Positions 1 to 9,886 are shown, counted from the stretch's first letter. The stretch: DNA of 41,034 bases from Bacteroidales bacterium (GCA_024693285.1 JAILLE010000049.1:1-41034); one strand, 5' to 3'. Numbers and translations are program-made. The notes: generated from the letters alone by a model not told the origin.

Positions 1-1
1 T

Positions 2-118
2 ATGAAAGTCAAAACATCCATCAAGAAGCGCAGCGATGATTGCAAGATCGTCAGACGCAAAGGCCGTCTCTATGTCATCTGCAAGAAGAACCCCAAGTTC
101 AAGATGCGCCAGGGATAA
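2..118 (+). CDS. rpmJ: 50S ribosomal protein L36
   Basis: A 38-residue basic protein beginning [20 protein letters not shown] and ending KFKMRQG, the standard L36 length and pattern. It binds 23S rRNA in the large subunit. It lies 38 bp upstream of rpsM in the conserved order rpmJ-rpsM-rpsK-rpsD-rpoA-rplQ, so it belongs to the ribosomal operon whose start is outside the window. The zinc-ribbon ligands are incomplete: Cys14 and Cys27 remain, but position 11 is Ser and there is no His near 32. It is therefore closer to the zinc-independent form of L36. The ATG at base 2 is in frame with the full conserved N-terminus, so the gene looks complete. Confidence 0.95.
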   Translation: MKVKTSIKKRSDDCKIVRRKGRLYVICKKNPKFKMRQG

Positions 119-156
119 CAGCTTTTTGTAAAACAAATAAAAGTCTAAGATAAATT

Positions 157-534
157 ATGGCAAGAATAGCCGGTGTTGATTTACCTAACAACAAGAGAGG
201 TGAGATCGGTCTCACCTACATTTACGGTATCGGCCGCAGCAGCTCCAGGGAAATCCTTGACAAGTGCGGTATCGACTACAACATCAAGGTCGGAGACTGG
301 AATGACGAGCAGGTGGCCCTTATTCGTAACCTCATCAACGAGGAGTACAAGATCGAGGGAGAGCTCCGTTCCTCCGTCCAGATGAACATCAAGCGACTGA
401 TGGACATCGGTTGCTATCGCGGGATCCGTCATCGTATCGGTCTCCCTGTCCGTGGTCAGAGCACCAAGAACAACGCCCGTACGAGGAAGGGTAAGAAGAA
501 GACTGTCGCCAACAAGAAGAAAGCGACCAAGTAA
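157..534 (+). CDS. rpsM: 30S ribosomal protein S13
   Basis: A 125-residue protein starting [19 protein letters not shown], the conserved S13 N-terminus. The helix-two-turns-helix region (about residues 14-60) and the motif [20 protein letters not shown] (about 89-108) are clear, followed by the usual Lys-rich tail ([14 protein letters not shown]). S13 sits in the head of the small subunit and contacts S19, the P-site tRNA and the inter-subunit bridges. It is followed after 13 bp by rpsK. Length and start are normal for the family. Confidence 0.97.
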   Translation: MARIAGVDLPNNKRGEIGLTYIYGIGRSSSREILDKCGIDYNIKVGDWNDEQVALIRNLINEEYKIEGELRSSVQMNIKRLMDIGCYRGIRHRIGLPVRGQSTKNNARTRKGKKKTVANKKKATK

Positions 535-547
535 AAATTGATGAATT

Positions 548-934
548 ATGGCAAAGAAAGCAACAGCATCCAAGAGAGTTGTCAAGGTTGAGGCTACGGG
601 CCAGGCCCATATTTCATCAACCTTCAACAACGTGATTGTCTCCCTGACCAACAACCAGGGACAGGTCATCAGCTGGTCTTCAGCTGGCAAGTGCGGTTTC
701 CGCGGATCTAAGAAGAACACTCCTTACGCTGCCCAGATGGCTGCTGAGGACGCTTCCAAGACTGCTTACGACGCGGGCCTGCGCAAGGTTAAAGTCTATG
801 TTAAAGGTCCCGGAGCAGGCCGTGAGTCCGCTATCAGGACCATCAATAACGCTGGGATCGTCGTCACCGAGATCATCGATGTGACCCCCATGCCCCACAA
901 TGGTTGCAGACCGAAGGGCCGCCGTAAAGTTTAA
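548..934 (+). CDS. rpsK: 30S ribosomal protein S11
   Basis: A 128-residue S11 protein. The motif [17 protein letters not shown] (about residues 17-33), the stretch [19 protein letters not shown] and the C-terminal [18 protein letters not shown] are family hallmarks. S11 forms part of the platform of the small subunit near the mRNA exit and the 3' end of 16S rRNA. It lies between rpsM (13 bp upstream) and rpsD (21 bp downstream) in the same operon. Nothing is unusual about its length or start. Confidence 0.97.
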   Translation: MAKKATASKRVVKVEATGQAHISSTFNNVIVSLTNNQGQVISWSSAGKCGFRGSKKNTPYAAQMAAEDASKTAYDAGLRKVKVYVKGPGAGRESAIRTINNAGIVVTEIIDVTPMPHNGCRPKGRRKV

Positions 935-955
935 TTTATTTAATCAGAGTTTATT

Positions 956-1558
956 ATGGCAAGATATACTGGTCCTACCACCAAGATCGCCCGTAAGTTC
1001 GGCGAGCCTATATTCGGAAGCGACAAGGATTTCGAGAAAAGGAACTATCCTCCGGGACAGCATGGCCTGGCCTCCAAGCGCAAAAAGCAGAAGGAGTACG
1101 GTATCCAGCTGAAGGAGAAGCAGAAAGTCCGCTACATGTACGGCCTTCTCGAGCGTCAGTTCCACAACACTTATCTCAAGGCTACCCGCATGAGCGGCCA
1201 GAAGGGTGAGAACCTCCTCTTCCTCCTTGAGTCCAGACTTGACAATGTGGTCTACAGGATGGGTGTCGCCCCTTCAAGGGCCGCCGCCAGGCAGCTTGTT
1301 AGCCATGCTCACATCACCCTTAACGGTGCTGTCTGCAACATCCCTTCAACCCAGGTCAAGCCGGGTGATACCGTCGCTGTAAGGGAGCGTTCCAAGAGTC
1401 TGGAGATTGTCCAGAAGAGCGTCGCTTCCGCCCCTAAATATTCATGGATAGAGTTCGATGCCAAGGCTCTTTCAGGCAAGTACCTGAACGTGCCGGCCAG
1501 GGCCGACATCCCTGAGTCCATCAACGAGCAGCTCATAGTTGACCTGTACTCCAAGTAA
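956..1558 (+). CDS. rpsD: 30S ribosomal protein S4
   Basis: A 200-residue S4, a primary 16S rRNA-binding assembly protein of the small subunit. The N-terminal domain ([18 protein letters not shown], then RNYPPGQHG near 33-41) and the S4 RNA-binding domain ([20 protein letters not shown], about residues 93-112, followed by [11 protein letters not shown]) are intact. The N-terminal zinc-binding cysteines of some S4 proteins are absent, so this is the Cys-free version. In many bacteria S4 represses its own operon. No such RNA structure was evident upstream here. Confidence 0.97.
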   Translation: MARYTGPTTKIARKFGEPIFGSDKDFEKRNYPPGQHGLASKRKKQKEYGIQLKEKQKVRYMYGLLERQFHNTYLKATRMSGQKGENLLFLLESRLDNVVYRMGVAPSRAAARQLVSHAHITLNGAVCNIPSTQVKPGDTVAVRERSKSLEIVQKSVASAPKYSWIEFDAKALSGKYLNVPARADIPESINEQLIVDLYSK

Positions 1559-1583
1559 CGATTAACACCCAAAAAGTAATAAC

Positions 1584-2594
1584 ATGGCAATCTTGGCATT
1601 TCAGAAACCTGACAAGGTGATAATGCTTGAAGGAACCGACACCGTCGGCCGTTTCGAGTTCAGGCCTCTTGAGCCTGGCTACGGTCAGACAATCGGCAAC
1701 GCCTTGAGGCGCATCCTCCTCGCTTCCCTCGAAGGTTTCGCTATCAGTCAGATAAAGATCTCCGGCGTGGACCAAGAGTTCGCGACGATCACAGGCGTGA
1801 TCGAGGGGATGCAGGACATCATCCTCAACCTCAAGCAGGTCAGATTCAAGAGGATGGTTGAATCCGTCGACACCGAGGTCGCGAATATCGTCATCAGCGG
1901 TAAGAACGAGTTCACCGCCGAGGATATCTCCAAGGGATTGTCTTCTTTCAAGGTGTTGAATCCTGAGCAGCATATCTGCTCGCTCGAGCCGTCAGTCACT
2001 CTCGAACTTTCCTTGACCATCACCAAAGGCCGCGGTTTCGTGCCCGCCGAGGAGATGAGGGATGAGAACACTCCTATCGGGACCATTCCGGTGGATGCTG
2101 TCTACACCCCCATCAGGAAGGTCAACTGGACTGTCGAGAACTGGCGTGTCGAGCAGAAGACCGACTACGAGAAGCTCAACCTCGAGATTATTACGGATGG
2201 GTCTATCTCTCCCAACCAGGCTCTCCAGGAAGCCGCTAACATCCTCATCTACCACTTCAAGCTTTTCACGGATGACAAGAAGATTTCCCTGGAGAGCACT
2301 GTGGAGTCAGACTCCAAGGAGCTTGACGAGGAAAGCCTCAGGATGAGGCATCTCCTCCTCACCAAACTTTCCGACATGGGTCTTTCGGTGAGGGCGTACA
2401 ACTGCCTGAAAGCCGCTGAGATCGACACCTTCGCCGATCTCGTCTCCTACTCCAGGAACGAGCTCATGAAGTTCAGGAACTTCGGCAAGAAGTCGCTCAA
2501 TGAGATTGATCTCTTGGTCGAGCGGATGAAACTCCAGTTCGGCATGGACGTCAGAAAATATAATATTGAACCCAAGAAAAAGACTGTTGTTTAG
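1584..2594 (+). CDS. rpoA: DNA-directed RNA polymerase subunit alpha
   Basis: A 336-residue RNA polymerase alpha subunit. The N-terminal dimerisation and assembly domain (about residues 1-235) shows the motif [20 protein letters not shown] (about 33-52). After a linker the C-terminal helix-hairpin-helix domain (about 258-325) carries [20 protein letters not shown] and [12 protein letters not shown], which contact upstream promoter DNA and regulators. Alpha dimerises first and recruits beta and beta'. The gene follows rpsD by 25 bp and precedes rplQ by 2 bp, which suggests tight co-translation with rplQ. Length is typical of Bacteroidetes alpha subunits. Confidence 0.97.
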   Translation: MAILAFQKPDKVIMLEGTDTVGRFEFRPLEPGYGQTIGNALRRILLASLEGFAISQIKISGVDQEFATITGVIEGMQDIILNLKQVRFKRMVESVDTEVANIVISGKNEFTAEDISKGLSSFKVLNPEQHICSLEPSVTLELSLTITKGRGFVPAEEMRDENTPIGTIPVDAVYTPIRKVNWTVENWRVEQKTDYEKLNLEIITDGSISPNQALQEAANILIYHFKLFTDDKKISLESTVESDSKELDEESLRMRHLLLTKLSDMGLSVRAYNCLKAAEIDTFADLVSYSRNELMKFRNFGKKSLNEIDLLVERMKLQFGMDVRKYNIEPKKKTVV

Positions 2595-2596
2595 AA

Positions 2597-3082
2597 ATGA
2601 GGCACAATAAAGCAATAAATCACCTTGGCCGCAAGAGTGGCCATCGCAAAGCGATGCTGGCGAACATGGCTACCTCGTTGATCATGCATAAGAGGATCCA
2701 GACCACCGTAGCGAAGGCGAAAGCCCTCAAAATGTATGTCGAGCCGCTTATCACCAAGTCCAAGGAGGACACAACCCATTCCCGCCGTACTGTGTTCAGC
2801 TATCTCAAGAATAAGGAGGCTGTCAAGGAGTTGTTCGGTGTGATCGCCCCGAAGATCGCTGATCGTCCCGGTGGATACACCCGCGTCCTTCACACCGGTT
2901 TCCGCCTTGGTGACGGATCCGACATGGCCCTGATCGAGCTTGTTGACTTCAATGAGGCCGCCCTCGCTTCCGCGAAGAAGGAGACCAAGAAGTCGACCCG
3001 CCGTAGCCGCGCCAAGAAGGCTGAGGCCGCTCCGGCCGCCGAGCCTGCCGAAGCGCCCGCTGAGGAGCCGAAGGCTGAGTAA
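2597..3082 (+). CDS. rplQ: 50S ribosomal protein L17 with acidic tail
   Basis: A 161-residue L17. The conserved core ([40 protein letters not shown], and [20 protein letters not shown] near 92-111) spans about residues 1-118. It is followed by a roughly 40-residue extension that is first basic ([17 protein letters not shown]), then rich in Ala, Pro and Glu up to the stop. Such low-complexity tails on L17 are common in Bacteroidetes, while L17 of E. coli is about 127 residues. L17 sits near the polypeptide exit of the large subunit. It is the last gene of the operon, with a terminator 18 bp after its stop. Confidence 0.96.
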   Translation: MRHNKAINHLGRKSGHRKAMLANMATSLIMHKRIQTTVAKAKALKMYVEPLITKSKEDTTHSRRTVFSYLKNKEAVKELFGVIAPKIADRPGGYTRVLHTGFRLGDGSDMALIELVDFNEAALASAKKETKKSTRRSRAKKAEAAPAAEPAEAPAEEPKAE

Positions 3083-3100
3083 GTAACTCTTTTAGATATG

Positions 3101-3138
3101 ATTCCGGGACGGATGTTTTTCCGCCCCGGAATTGTTTT
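3101..3138 (+). terminator. Rho-independent terminator of the ribosomal/rpoA operon
   Basis: A 13-bp stem is formed by 3101-3113 (attccgggacgga) and 3120-3132, with one G-U pair and a 6-nt loop. A short T-rich tract (gttttat) follows directly. Its position 18 bp after rplQ fits the end of the ribosomal operon. Confidence 0.88.
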
Positions 3139-3173
3139 ATTCTGTCAATTGTCCACAAAACCCCTATTTATCG

Positions 3174-3206
3174 TTTTATTTTAGCGTTTTCTTTGTTTTA
3201 TTTTTG
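3174..3206 (+). promoter_or_regulatory. Candidate promoter of the susC operon
   Basis: TATTTTTG at 3199-3206 matches the Bacteroidetes -7 consensus TAnnTTTG exactly. The -33 element is weak: TTTT/TTTA at 3174-3178 at the right distance (about 20 nt). It would give a leader of about 85 nt before susC. The 3139-3297 gap is AT-rich and shows nothing else. Confidence 0.45.
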
Positions 3207-3297
3207 AATAATTACTAAATTACGAAAGTTTTGGGTAAAATGCGAACAACTCCAACTACATATAAATAACATTACCACATTAATTATCAACCATTCT

Positions 3298-6297
3298 ATG
3301 AAACGAGTCCTTACATTGTTGCTCGTCGCCCTGCTCTCCACATCTTGGGCCGGGGCGGCTGTCTCAGCGACAGGTGGTTCCGCTAGTTTACAGCAGAACA
3401 ACAGAAAACATGTTTCAGGAATCGTGACGGACAAGTCTGGAGCTCCTATTCCAGGTGCGTCCGTGATGATCCCAGGCACGACTACCGGCACCGTTACAGG
3501 TGTCGATGGACGTTACGCTCTTGATGTTCCCGCCGGAACGAAAGTTCTCGAAGTGGGTAGTCTGGGCTTCGCGACTGTTCAAGTCACTTTGGGTTCCGGC
3601 AATGTTTATAACGTCTCTTTGGAGGAAGACACAACCCTACTTCAAGAGTCAGTTGCTATTGGTTACGGTACCATGAAGAAAACTGAGGTCGCCAGCGCTA
3701 TTTCCTCCGTCAAGGAAGAGAACTTCGTGAAGACCCCTGGCGCCAATGCCGCTGACCTTATCAAAGGTAAGGTTCCTGGCTTGGTCGTCAACAACCCAGA
3801 TGGTAACCCTGTTTCCAGCACACAGATTTCCCTTCGTGGTTCCACGACCCTGAAGGCAAGTACCGCTCCGCTCGTTCTGATCGATGGTATCCCTGGAAGC
3901 CTTGACCAGGTCTCCCCTGATGATATTCAGTCAATCGACGTGTTGAAGGACGGTTCCGCGGCAGCTATCTACGGTACCCGCGGTACTAATGGAGTTATAA
4001 TCATCACGACCAAGAACGCTCAGGGAGAGATGCCTACGACGGTGGATGTCAACGCTTATGTCTCAACCCAGCAGATCACCCGTTCCTTGCCTTATATGAC
4101 GGCCGCCGAGTATCGCCAGCTGGCGCAAGGACATGTCGGATACCATGATGACGGAGCGTCTGTGAACTGGCTTGACGAAATTACCCGCACCCCTATCTCC
4201 CAGATTTATAACATCAGTCTCAGAGGAGGAACGAAGCAGACCAACTATATGGCCTCCTTCGAGTACAGGGGCATGCAGGGTATCATCAAGCTCTCCGACA
4301 ATAACATGATGTTCCCCCGTATCGAGGTCACCCACAGGATGTTCGACAACAAGGTTAAGATCAACGCCTCAGTCAACGGTTTCCGTATGAAATATCATAA
4401 CGGTTCCGATGGCGGAAGTTTCGATACCTCCGTGTATAACAATATCAACTACAACCCTACGACCCCGATCCGTCAGCCTGACGGCTCTTATTCTGAGAAC
4501 ACCGGTATCACCGACTACTACAACCCTGTTTCACTGCTCGAGGAGACCAAGGGTAACACCGAGGCCACGATGCTCAGGATGATGGGTGCTGTCACTTATA
4601 CCCCTATCGTGGGACTCGACCTGAAGGCGATGTTCTCATCCAACGTCTACAACCAGATCCAGGGCCACTATGAGACTCACGCCCACTCCTACAACGCTCG
4701 TACTCCGAAGAACGGTTTCGCTTCAAGAGGAACCTACCGCGGCCAGCAAGACCTGATGGAGCTCACCGCCCAGTGGCAGAGCACCTTCGCCCAGGATCAC
4801 CACTACACTATCCTCGCCGGTTATTCCTATCTGCGCAACGAGTCCCAGAATTACTGGATGCAGAACTCCGGTTTCGCTGTGGATGATTACGAGTACAACA
4901 ACATGGGAGCCGGTACCCAGATCAACAAGGGTTACAAGAGCGGCTACATGAATATGTCCTCCGACAAGGGCGAGGATTCCCTCATCGGTTTCTTCGGCCG
5001 TGTCAATTATAACTTCAAGGGACGTTACATGTTGTCCGGATCCTTCCGTCGTGAGGGTTCCACCAAGTTCGGAGAGAACAATAAATGGGGTAACTTCTGG
5101 TCCGCTTCCGCCGCTTGGAATATCAAGGAAGAGCCTTTCCTGAAAGACAGTGAAACCATCAGCGCCCTTAAGCTTAGGGTTGGTTACGGTGAGACAGGTA
5201 CCGAGCCTTCATCCCGTTACATGTCTTTGAATACCCTTTCTTTCGGAACCAATGGCTACTACAATGGCGGATTCGCCCAGACACTTATGCCGAACAAGAA
5301 CGCTAACCCTTATCTCAAGTGGGAGCGCAAGCATGAGTGGAATGTCGGTTTGGACTTCGGTCTGGTTGATGATCGTGTGACCGGTACTATCGACTGGTAC
5401 AACCGTAAGACCCTCGACCTCCTCTGGGATTACACCGTGGCCACACCTCCGTACATCTACAACACCATGACCGCCAACGCCGGTTCGATTTTGAACACCG
5501 GTATCGAGGTCGGAGTGAGTGTGGATGTGATCCGTGAGAAGAATTTCTTATGGAACACCTCCATCAACTACTCTCATAACCGTAACGAGCTGCTCAGTCT
5601 TTCCAACGACAAGTTCCTTGCTTCCGATTATTCCGATCAGGGAAGTACCGGTGAGCCTATGCAGCAGACCACACACCGTCTGAAGGTCGGCGAGCCTCTG
5701 GGTAACTTCTGGGGCTTCAAGAGTGTCGATATCGACAACACCGGCCACTGGATCATCGAGGGCGAGGACGGACAGCCCAAGTCCATCAATGATCAGCAGC
5801 CTACCGACAAGCAGATTCTGGGTAACGGTATTCCTTCGCACTTCCTCAACTGGAACAACACCATTCGTTGGAAGAACCTTGATTTCCAGGTTAACATGCG
5901 CGGCGCCTTCGGATTCCAGATCCTGAACCTGACCTCCATGAAGTGGGCTACCACCACCATGCTCACCCGTGGAAATGTTCTCAAGACAGCGTTCGACAAG
6001 ATCTATGGGAAAGCGGTTCTCGCCGATGACCAGCCTTGCCAGTACGTCAGCTACTATGTCGAGGATGGTGACTATTGGAAGATCGACAACATGACTCTCG
6101 GTTACACTATCCCGTTCAAGAGCAAGAACATCCGCAGCATCCGTCTGTTCACGACTCTTCGTAATGTCGCTACCTTCACCGGATACTCCGGAATCGATCC
6201 CGAAGTCTCCGTGACCGGTCTTACCCCTGGCGCTGATAGCTATTACCGCTACCCGGCCACCAGGTCATATACCTTCGGTGTAACGTTCAAATTTTAA
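3298..6297 (+). CDS. susC: SusC/RagA-family TonB-dependent outer-membrane transporter
   Basis: A 999-residue protein with a signal peptide (about 1-24, ending in AAVSA). A carboxypeptidase-regulatory-like beta-sandwich follows at about 38-115 (HVSGIVTDKSGAPIPGASV and GRYALDVPAG). A TonB-box-like ESVAIGYGT and the plug domain come next (about 120-240, with PLVLIDGIPGSLDQVSPDDI, VLKDGSAAAIYGTRG and TNGVIIITTK). The rest is a 22-strand-type barrel ending in an aromatic residue (TFGVTFKF). This layout is diagnostic of SusC. Known members import oligosaccharides through the outer membrane using TonB energy, with SusD as a lid. The neighbour 12 bp downstream is SusD, and DUF1680 glycosidases follow, which makes this the import module of a PUL. 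The substrate cannot be read from the sequence; the symbol denotes the family. Confidence 0.95.
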   Translation: MKRVLTLLLVALLSTSWAGAAVSATGGSASLQQNNRKHVSGIVTDKSGAPIPGASVMIPGTTTGTVTGVDGRYALDVPAGTKVLEVGSLGFATVQVTLGSGNVYNVSLEEDTTLLQESVAIGYGTMKKTEVASAISSVKEENFVKTPGANAADLIKGKVPGLVVNNPDGNPVSSTQISLRGSTTLKASTAPLVLIDGIPGSLDQVSPDDIQSIDVLKDGSAAAIYGTRGTNGVIIITTKNAQGEMPTTVDVNAYVSTQQITRSLPYMTAAEYRQLAQGHVGYHDDGASVNWLDEITRTPISQIYNISLRGGTKQTNYMASFEYRGMQGIIKLSDNNMMFPRIEVTHRMFDNKVKINASVNGFRMKYHNGSDGGSFDTSVYNNINYNPTTPIRQPDGSYSENTGITDYYNPVSLLEETKGNTEATMLRMMGAVTYTPIVGLDLKAMFSSNVYNQIQGHYETHAHSYNARTPKNGFASRGTYRGQQDLMELTAQWQSTFAQDHHYTILAGYSYLRNESQNYWMQNSGFAVDDYEYNNMGAGTQINKGYKSGYMNMSSDKGEDSLIGFFGRVNYNFKGRYMLSGSFRREGSTKFGENNKWGNFWSASAAWNIKEEPFLKDSETISALKLRVGYGETGTEPSSRYMSLNTLSFGTNGYYNGGFAQTLMPNKNANPYLKWERKHEWNVGLDFGLVDDRVTGTIDWYNRKTLDLLWDYTVATPPYIYNTMTANAGSILNTGIEVGVSVDVIREKNFLWNTSINYSHNRNELLSLSNDKFLASDYSDQGSTGEPMQQTTHRLKVGEPLGNFWGFKSVDIDNTGHWIIEGEDGQPKSINDQQPTDKQILGNGIPSHFLNWNNTIRWKNLDFQVNMRGAFGFQILNLTSMKWATTTMLTRGNVLKTAFDKIYGKAVLADDQPCQYVSYYVEDGDYWKIDNMTLGYTIPFKSKNIRSIRLFTTLRNVATFTGYSGIDPEVSVTGLTPGADSYYRYPATRSYTFGVTFKF

Positions 6298-6309
6298 TCA
6301 GACCGCGTT

Positions 6310-7938
6310 ATGAAAAAGATATTTTTAGCTATATCGATCGCCTGCGCCTTTGCCTTCACGGCTTGCACTGATTTGACCGAGCAGGTCTACAGTTCGTTGA
6401 CGCAGAGTTCATATAAGTATTCCGCGACTGACCTGAGGCCTGTTATCGGAGCCTGCTACACTCCGTTGAGAAGCTATCAAAGCCACACCGGTCTTTGGGC
6501 CATGGATAACACCACGACGGATGTCCTTGTTATGCCGCCGAACTCAACCGGTTGGGATGACGGTGGACGCTATCGTCGTATGCACTATCATTCCTGGAAC
6601 TCAGAGCAGGGTGAGATAGCCTCTGCCTGGAACGCGACATGGAGAGGAATAGGACTATGCAACAACGCCCTCAAGCAGATGGAGGACAACCAGCTTGAGC
6701 TGGATAGTTCCACCCAGGCCGCGGCTATAGCCGAACTTAGGGCCCTACGCGCGTTCTATTACTATATTGTCTGCGACAACTGGGGAGACGCTCCTCTTGT
6801 GACTGAACCCACCCAGGAGCTTCCTGAGAAGACCACAAGGACTGAGATATACAACTTCATCGTTAGCGAGCTTCAGGCTGCGATTCCCGCTCTTTCAGAA
6901 GTCCAGGGCGGCGAGCGTTATGGTCTGATGAATAAGTGGGCAGCCTACGCGCTTCTCGCCAGGACTTATGTCAACGCTGAGGTATTCACTGGCACACCCC
7001 ACTGGCAGGATTGTATCAGCGCTTGCGACGCCATCATCAACAGCGGCAAGTTCCAGCTTAGCGAGAACTTCAGGGACAACTTCCTCGCTGATCAGGCGAA
7101 ATGCGCCTCCAACAAGGAAATCATCTTCGCCATTCCGTTCGACCAGAGCTTCGCTACCGGTTTCAGTCTCCACCTCTTCTCCTGGGGCGCTCCTATCAAG
7201 CAGAAGTTCGATCTTTCCGGTACTCCTTGGGGTTCCGGCTCGGCCATGGCTATCCCTCAGTTCGTTGACACCTTCGATCCCGATGACAACCGTCTGGATG
7301 ACAGTTTCCTCCATGGACCGCAGTACAAGTATGGCACTACCGAGCCGATCAAGTGTATCTATGACGCTGTTGACGGAGTCTATCCTGACCTGTCTTACAC
7401 GAAGGAGATCCAAAGCGGAAACTTCAATATGGAATGGGAAGGCTACCGTATGAACAAGTTCGAGGTGCTTCCGAAAACCCCTGGCAGCTTGGACAACGAC
7501 CAGCCGATCTTCCGCTATGCTGAGATCTTGATGATGAAGGCCGAAAGTCTGCTTCGTTCGGGACAGTCCGGAGCCGGCGCTCTCGTGACCCAGGTACGTC
7601 AGCGCGACTTCAAGAGCAATCCGGAGAAGGCCACAGTTACTGATGACCAGCTGAAGGAGAACTCCTCTTACAAATATGGCTACTATGCCGAGGACTACGG
7701 TAAGAGCATCAAGGAGGGTGACACCTCCCCGATCCAGTTCGGCCGTATGTACGATGAGTACAAGTGGGAGTTCGTCTGGGAGTTCGGTAACAGGAGTCGT
7801 TGTATCCGCTTTGGAGTCTTTACAAAGAAGAACTGGCTCTCGCACGAGGCTAAGGGCGAAGGAGTGGCTCTATATCCGATTCCGGAGAGCGCTCTTACCC
7901 CGAACCCGAATCTCGTTCAGAATCCTAACTACAAATAG
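6310..7938 (+). CDS. susD: SusD/RagB-family surface glycan-binding lipoprotein
   Basis: A 542-residue lipoprotein with lipobox FTAC and Cys19 as the lipidated residue. The SusD fold shows in the N-terminal TPR-like helices (RGIGLCNNALKQME near 115-130, then AELRALRAFYYYIVCDNWGD near 141-160). The C-terminal part carries FRYAEILMMKAESLLRSGQS (about 400-419) and the closing WEFGNRSRCIRFGVF, both typical of RagB/SusD. It would sit on the cell surface as the binding lid of the SusC barrel encoded 12 bp upstream. No SusE/SusF-like extra binding lipoprotein follows. A hairpin after its stop separates it from the enzyme genes. Confidence 0.94.
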   Translation: MKKIFLAISIACAFAFTACTDLTEQVYSSLTQSSYKYSATDLRPVIGACYTPLRSYQSHTGLWAMDNTTTDVLVMPPNSTGWDDGGRYRRMHYHSWNSEQGEIASAWNATWRGIGLCNNALKQMEDNQLELDSSTQAAAIAELRALRAFYYYIVCDNWGDAPLVTEPTQELPEKTTRTEIYNFIVSELQAAIPALSEVQGGERYGLMNKWAAYALLARTYVNAEVFTGTPHWQDCISACDAIINSGKFQLSENFRDNFLADQAKCASNKEIIFAIPFDQSFATGFSLHLFSWGAPIKQKFDLSGTPWGSGSAMAIPQFVDTFDPDDNRLDDSFLHGPQYKYGTTEPIKCIYDAVDGVYPDLSYTKEIQSGNFNMEWEGYRMNKFEVLPKTPGSLDNDQPIFRYAEILMMKAESLLRSGQSGAGALVTQVRQRDFKSNPEKATVTDDQLKENSSYKYGYYAEDYGKSIKEGDTSPIQFGRMYDEYKWEFVWEFGNRSRCIRFGVFTKKNWLSHEAKGEGVALYPIPESALTPNPNLVQNPNYK

Positions 7939-7965
7939 CATGTCCTGCCTATGAGCAGGCTCTTG

Positions 7966-7990
7966 AGGGTGCCGGACTGTCCGGCACCCT
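7966..7990 (+). terminator. Intercistronic hairpin / partial terminator after susD
   Basis: A perfect 11-bp stem (7966-7976 with 7980-7990, agggtgccgga / tccggcaccct) closes a 3-nt loop and is followed by only a short TT run. A weaker 5-bp hairpin (cctgc/gcagg, 7944-7959) precedes it. It lies between susD and the first glycosidase. It probably attenuates transcription or protects the susCD 3' end, leaving less enzyme mRNA than transporter mRNA. Confidence 0.65.
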
Positions 7991-8010
7991 TTAACCGATT
8001 AATAATGAAT

Positions 8011-9867
8011 ATGAAAAGATCAGTTTTTATCCTTGTTGTAGCTGCTCTCGTTCTTTCCTCTTGTGGGGAGAAAAAAGAGGCCTCCATGAAGATGATCACT
8101 CCAGTCAAGTTCTCGGATGTGAAAATAGATGACGGTTTCTGGACTCCGAGGCTGCAGAGTCACAAGGACGTGACGCTCAACGTTTGCATAGACCAGATCG
8201 AGAACCAGACGGGACGTATACGCAATTTCGAGAACGCCGCGAAAGGGGAGGGAGAACACTCGGGAATATTCTTCGATGATTCCGATGTGTACAAGGCTCT
8301 TGAGGGTATGGCGTATTCCCTCCAGAACAATCCCGATCCTGTCCTTGAGGCTAAATGCGATGAATGGATCGATAAGTTCGCCGCGGCGCAGCAGGAGGAT
8401 GGTTATATCAACACATTCTACACTCTGACCGGCCTGGACAAGCGTTGGGACAACATGGACAAGCATGAGATGTACTGCGCCGGTCACATGATCGAGGCTG
8501 GAGTAGCCTACTACAATGTGACCGGGAAGCGTAAGCTGCTGGATGTCTGCATCAAGATGGCTGACCACATGATGACCGTTTTCGGTCCCGACAAACGCCA
8601 TTGGGTGCCTGGACATGAGGAGATCGAGCTCGCGCTTGTGAAGCTGTATCAGACCACCGGCGAGAAGAAATACCTTGATTTCGCCGAGTGGCTTCTCGAC
8701 CAGAGAGGTCATGGCTACGGTACTTATGGAAAGCTTATCGACAGGCCATGGCCTCCGGTTTACTACCAGGACGATGTTCCTGTCAGGGATATGTCCGAGA
8801 TCGCAGGTCATGCAGTCCGCGCGATGTATCTGTATTGCGGTATGTCCGATGTGGCCGCCTACACTGGTGACCAGGGTTATATCGGCGCTTTGAACCGCCT
8901 CTGGGACGATGTCGTATTGAGGAACATGTACATCACAGGTGGTATCGGCCAGTCCTCCACCAATGAGGGATTCACGAACGACTACTCCCTCCCGAACCTG
9001 ACCGCCTACTGCGAGACTTGCGCTTCTGTCGGTATGGTTCTCTGGAACTGGAGGATGAACCAATTCACCGGAGACAGCAAGTATGTTGATGTCCTGGAGC
9101 GCTCTATGTACAACGGTGCCCTTGCCGGAATATCTCTTGCCGGGGACACGTTCTTCTATGTCAATCCGTTGGAATCCCTTGGTAATCATCACCGCCAGGC
9201 CTGGTACGGATGCGCTTGCTGCCCCAGCCAGATCTGCCGCTTCCTGCCTTCCATCGGCAACTACATCTACGGAGTATCTGACAATGCGATCTGGGTCAAC
9301 CTATATATCGGCAATACCGCTGAGGTGAAAGTCGGCAAAAAAACCGTTACCCTGACCCAGAAGACTGAATATCCATGGCAAGGCTACATGAGACTCGAGG
9401 TGTCGGCGAAGGCTCCTGTCAAGACACAGATCCGTCTCCGTGTCCCGGATTGGTGCAAGAGCTACACTATCGCCGTGAACGACGATGCCATCGAGGTTCC
9501 TGTCGAGAAGGGATATGCCGTGATTGACCGCAAGTGGAAAGATGGAGACTTCATCGACCTGAATATGGATATGCCTGTTGAGGTTGTCGCCGCTGACCCC
9601 AGAGTAAAGGAAGATGAGGGAATGAGGGCTGTCCAGAGAGGTCCTCTCGTGTATTGCATCGAAGAGGCTGACAATAAGGTTGACTTTGACGCTCTGCGTA
9701 TCGCCGAGAACGCCAAGTTCGACACAGCCTTTAATGCTGACAAGCTTCGTGGCATCGTGGAGATTACCGCCCATGTGGGTGACCAGACTCTCAACTACAT
9801 CCCTTATTACTCTTGGGATAACCGGGAGGCAGGTAAGATGAAAGTCTGGGTCCCGCTTGCCGATTAA
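8011..9867 (+). CDS. GH127-type (DUF1680) glycosidase lipoprotein, copy 1
   Basis: A 618-residue lipoprotein (lipobox VLSSC, Cys18). The (alpha/alpha)6 domain begins at MITPVKFSDVKIDDGFWTPR and carries KCDEWIDKFAAAQQEDGYIN and DKHEMYCAGHMIEAGVAYY. The metal/thiolate site known from GH127 beta-L-arabinofuranosidases is complete: Glu335 and Cys337 in AYCETCASVG, Cys403 and Cys404 in CACCPSQ. In that family a zinc-bound cysteine is the nucleophile. Start: an in-frame ATG at 7951 lies inside the hairpin region and would bury the signal peptide, so 8011 is chosen (8005 is also possible). It is the first enzyme after SusCD and a close paralogue of the gene at 13103. It probably removes a terminal L-arabinofuranose or related sugar at the membrane; the exact linkage is inferred from the family only. 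Confidence 0.9.
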   Translation: MKRSVFILVVAALVLSSCGEKKEASMKMITPVKFSDVKIDDGFWTPRLQSHKDVTLNVCIDQIENQTGRIRNFENAAKGEGEHSGIFFDDSDVYKALEGMAYSLQNNPDPVLEAKCDEWIDKFAAAQQEDGYINTFYTLTGLDKRWDNMDKHEMYCAGHMIEAGVAYYNVTGKRKLLDVCIKMADHMMTVFGPDKRHWVPGHEEIELALVKLYQTTGEKKYLDFAEWLLDQRGHGYGTYGKLIDRPWPPVYYQDDVPVRDMSEIAGHAVRAMYLYCGMSDVAAYTGDQGYIGALNRLWDDVVLRNMYITGGIGQSSTNEGFTNDYSLPNLTAYCETCASVGMVLWNWRMNQFTGDSKYVDVLERSMYNGALAGISLAGDTFFYVNPLESLGNHHRQAWYGCACCPSQICRFLPSIGNYIYGVSDNAIWVNLYIGNTAEVKVGKKTVTLTQKTEYPWQGYMRLEVSAKAPVKTQIRLRVPDWCKSYTIAVNDDAIEVPVEKGYAVIDRKWKDGDFIDLNMDMPVEVVAADPRVKEDEGMRAVQRGPLVYCIEEADNKVDFDALRIAENAKFDTAFNADKLRGIVEITAHVGDQTLNYIPYYSWDNREAGKMKVWVPLAD

Positions 9868-9886
9868 ATTATTGACCGACAAGAAT

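Noticed and set aside
6895..7845. A 316-codon minus-strand frame opposite susD
   Set aside because: No signal peptide, domain or start context; the plus strand holds a clear SusD protein.
7951..8010. Upstream ATG that would lengthen the first GH127 protein by 20 residues
   Set aside because: It lies in the intercistronic hairpin region and would put a non-hydrophobic stretch before the lipoprotein signal.
8020..9192. A 390-codon minus-strand frame (and a similar one at 13415-14287)
   Set aside because: Both lie opposite the same part of the two paralogous GH127 genes and simply mirror their conserved codons.
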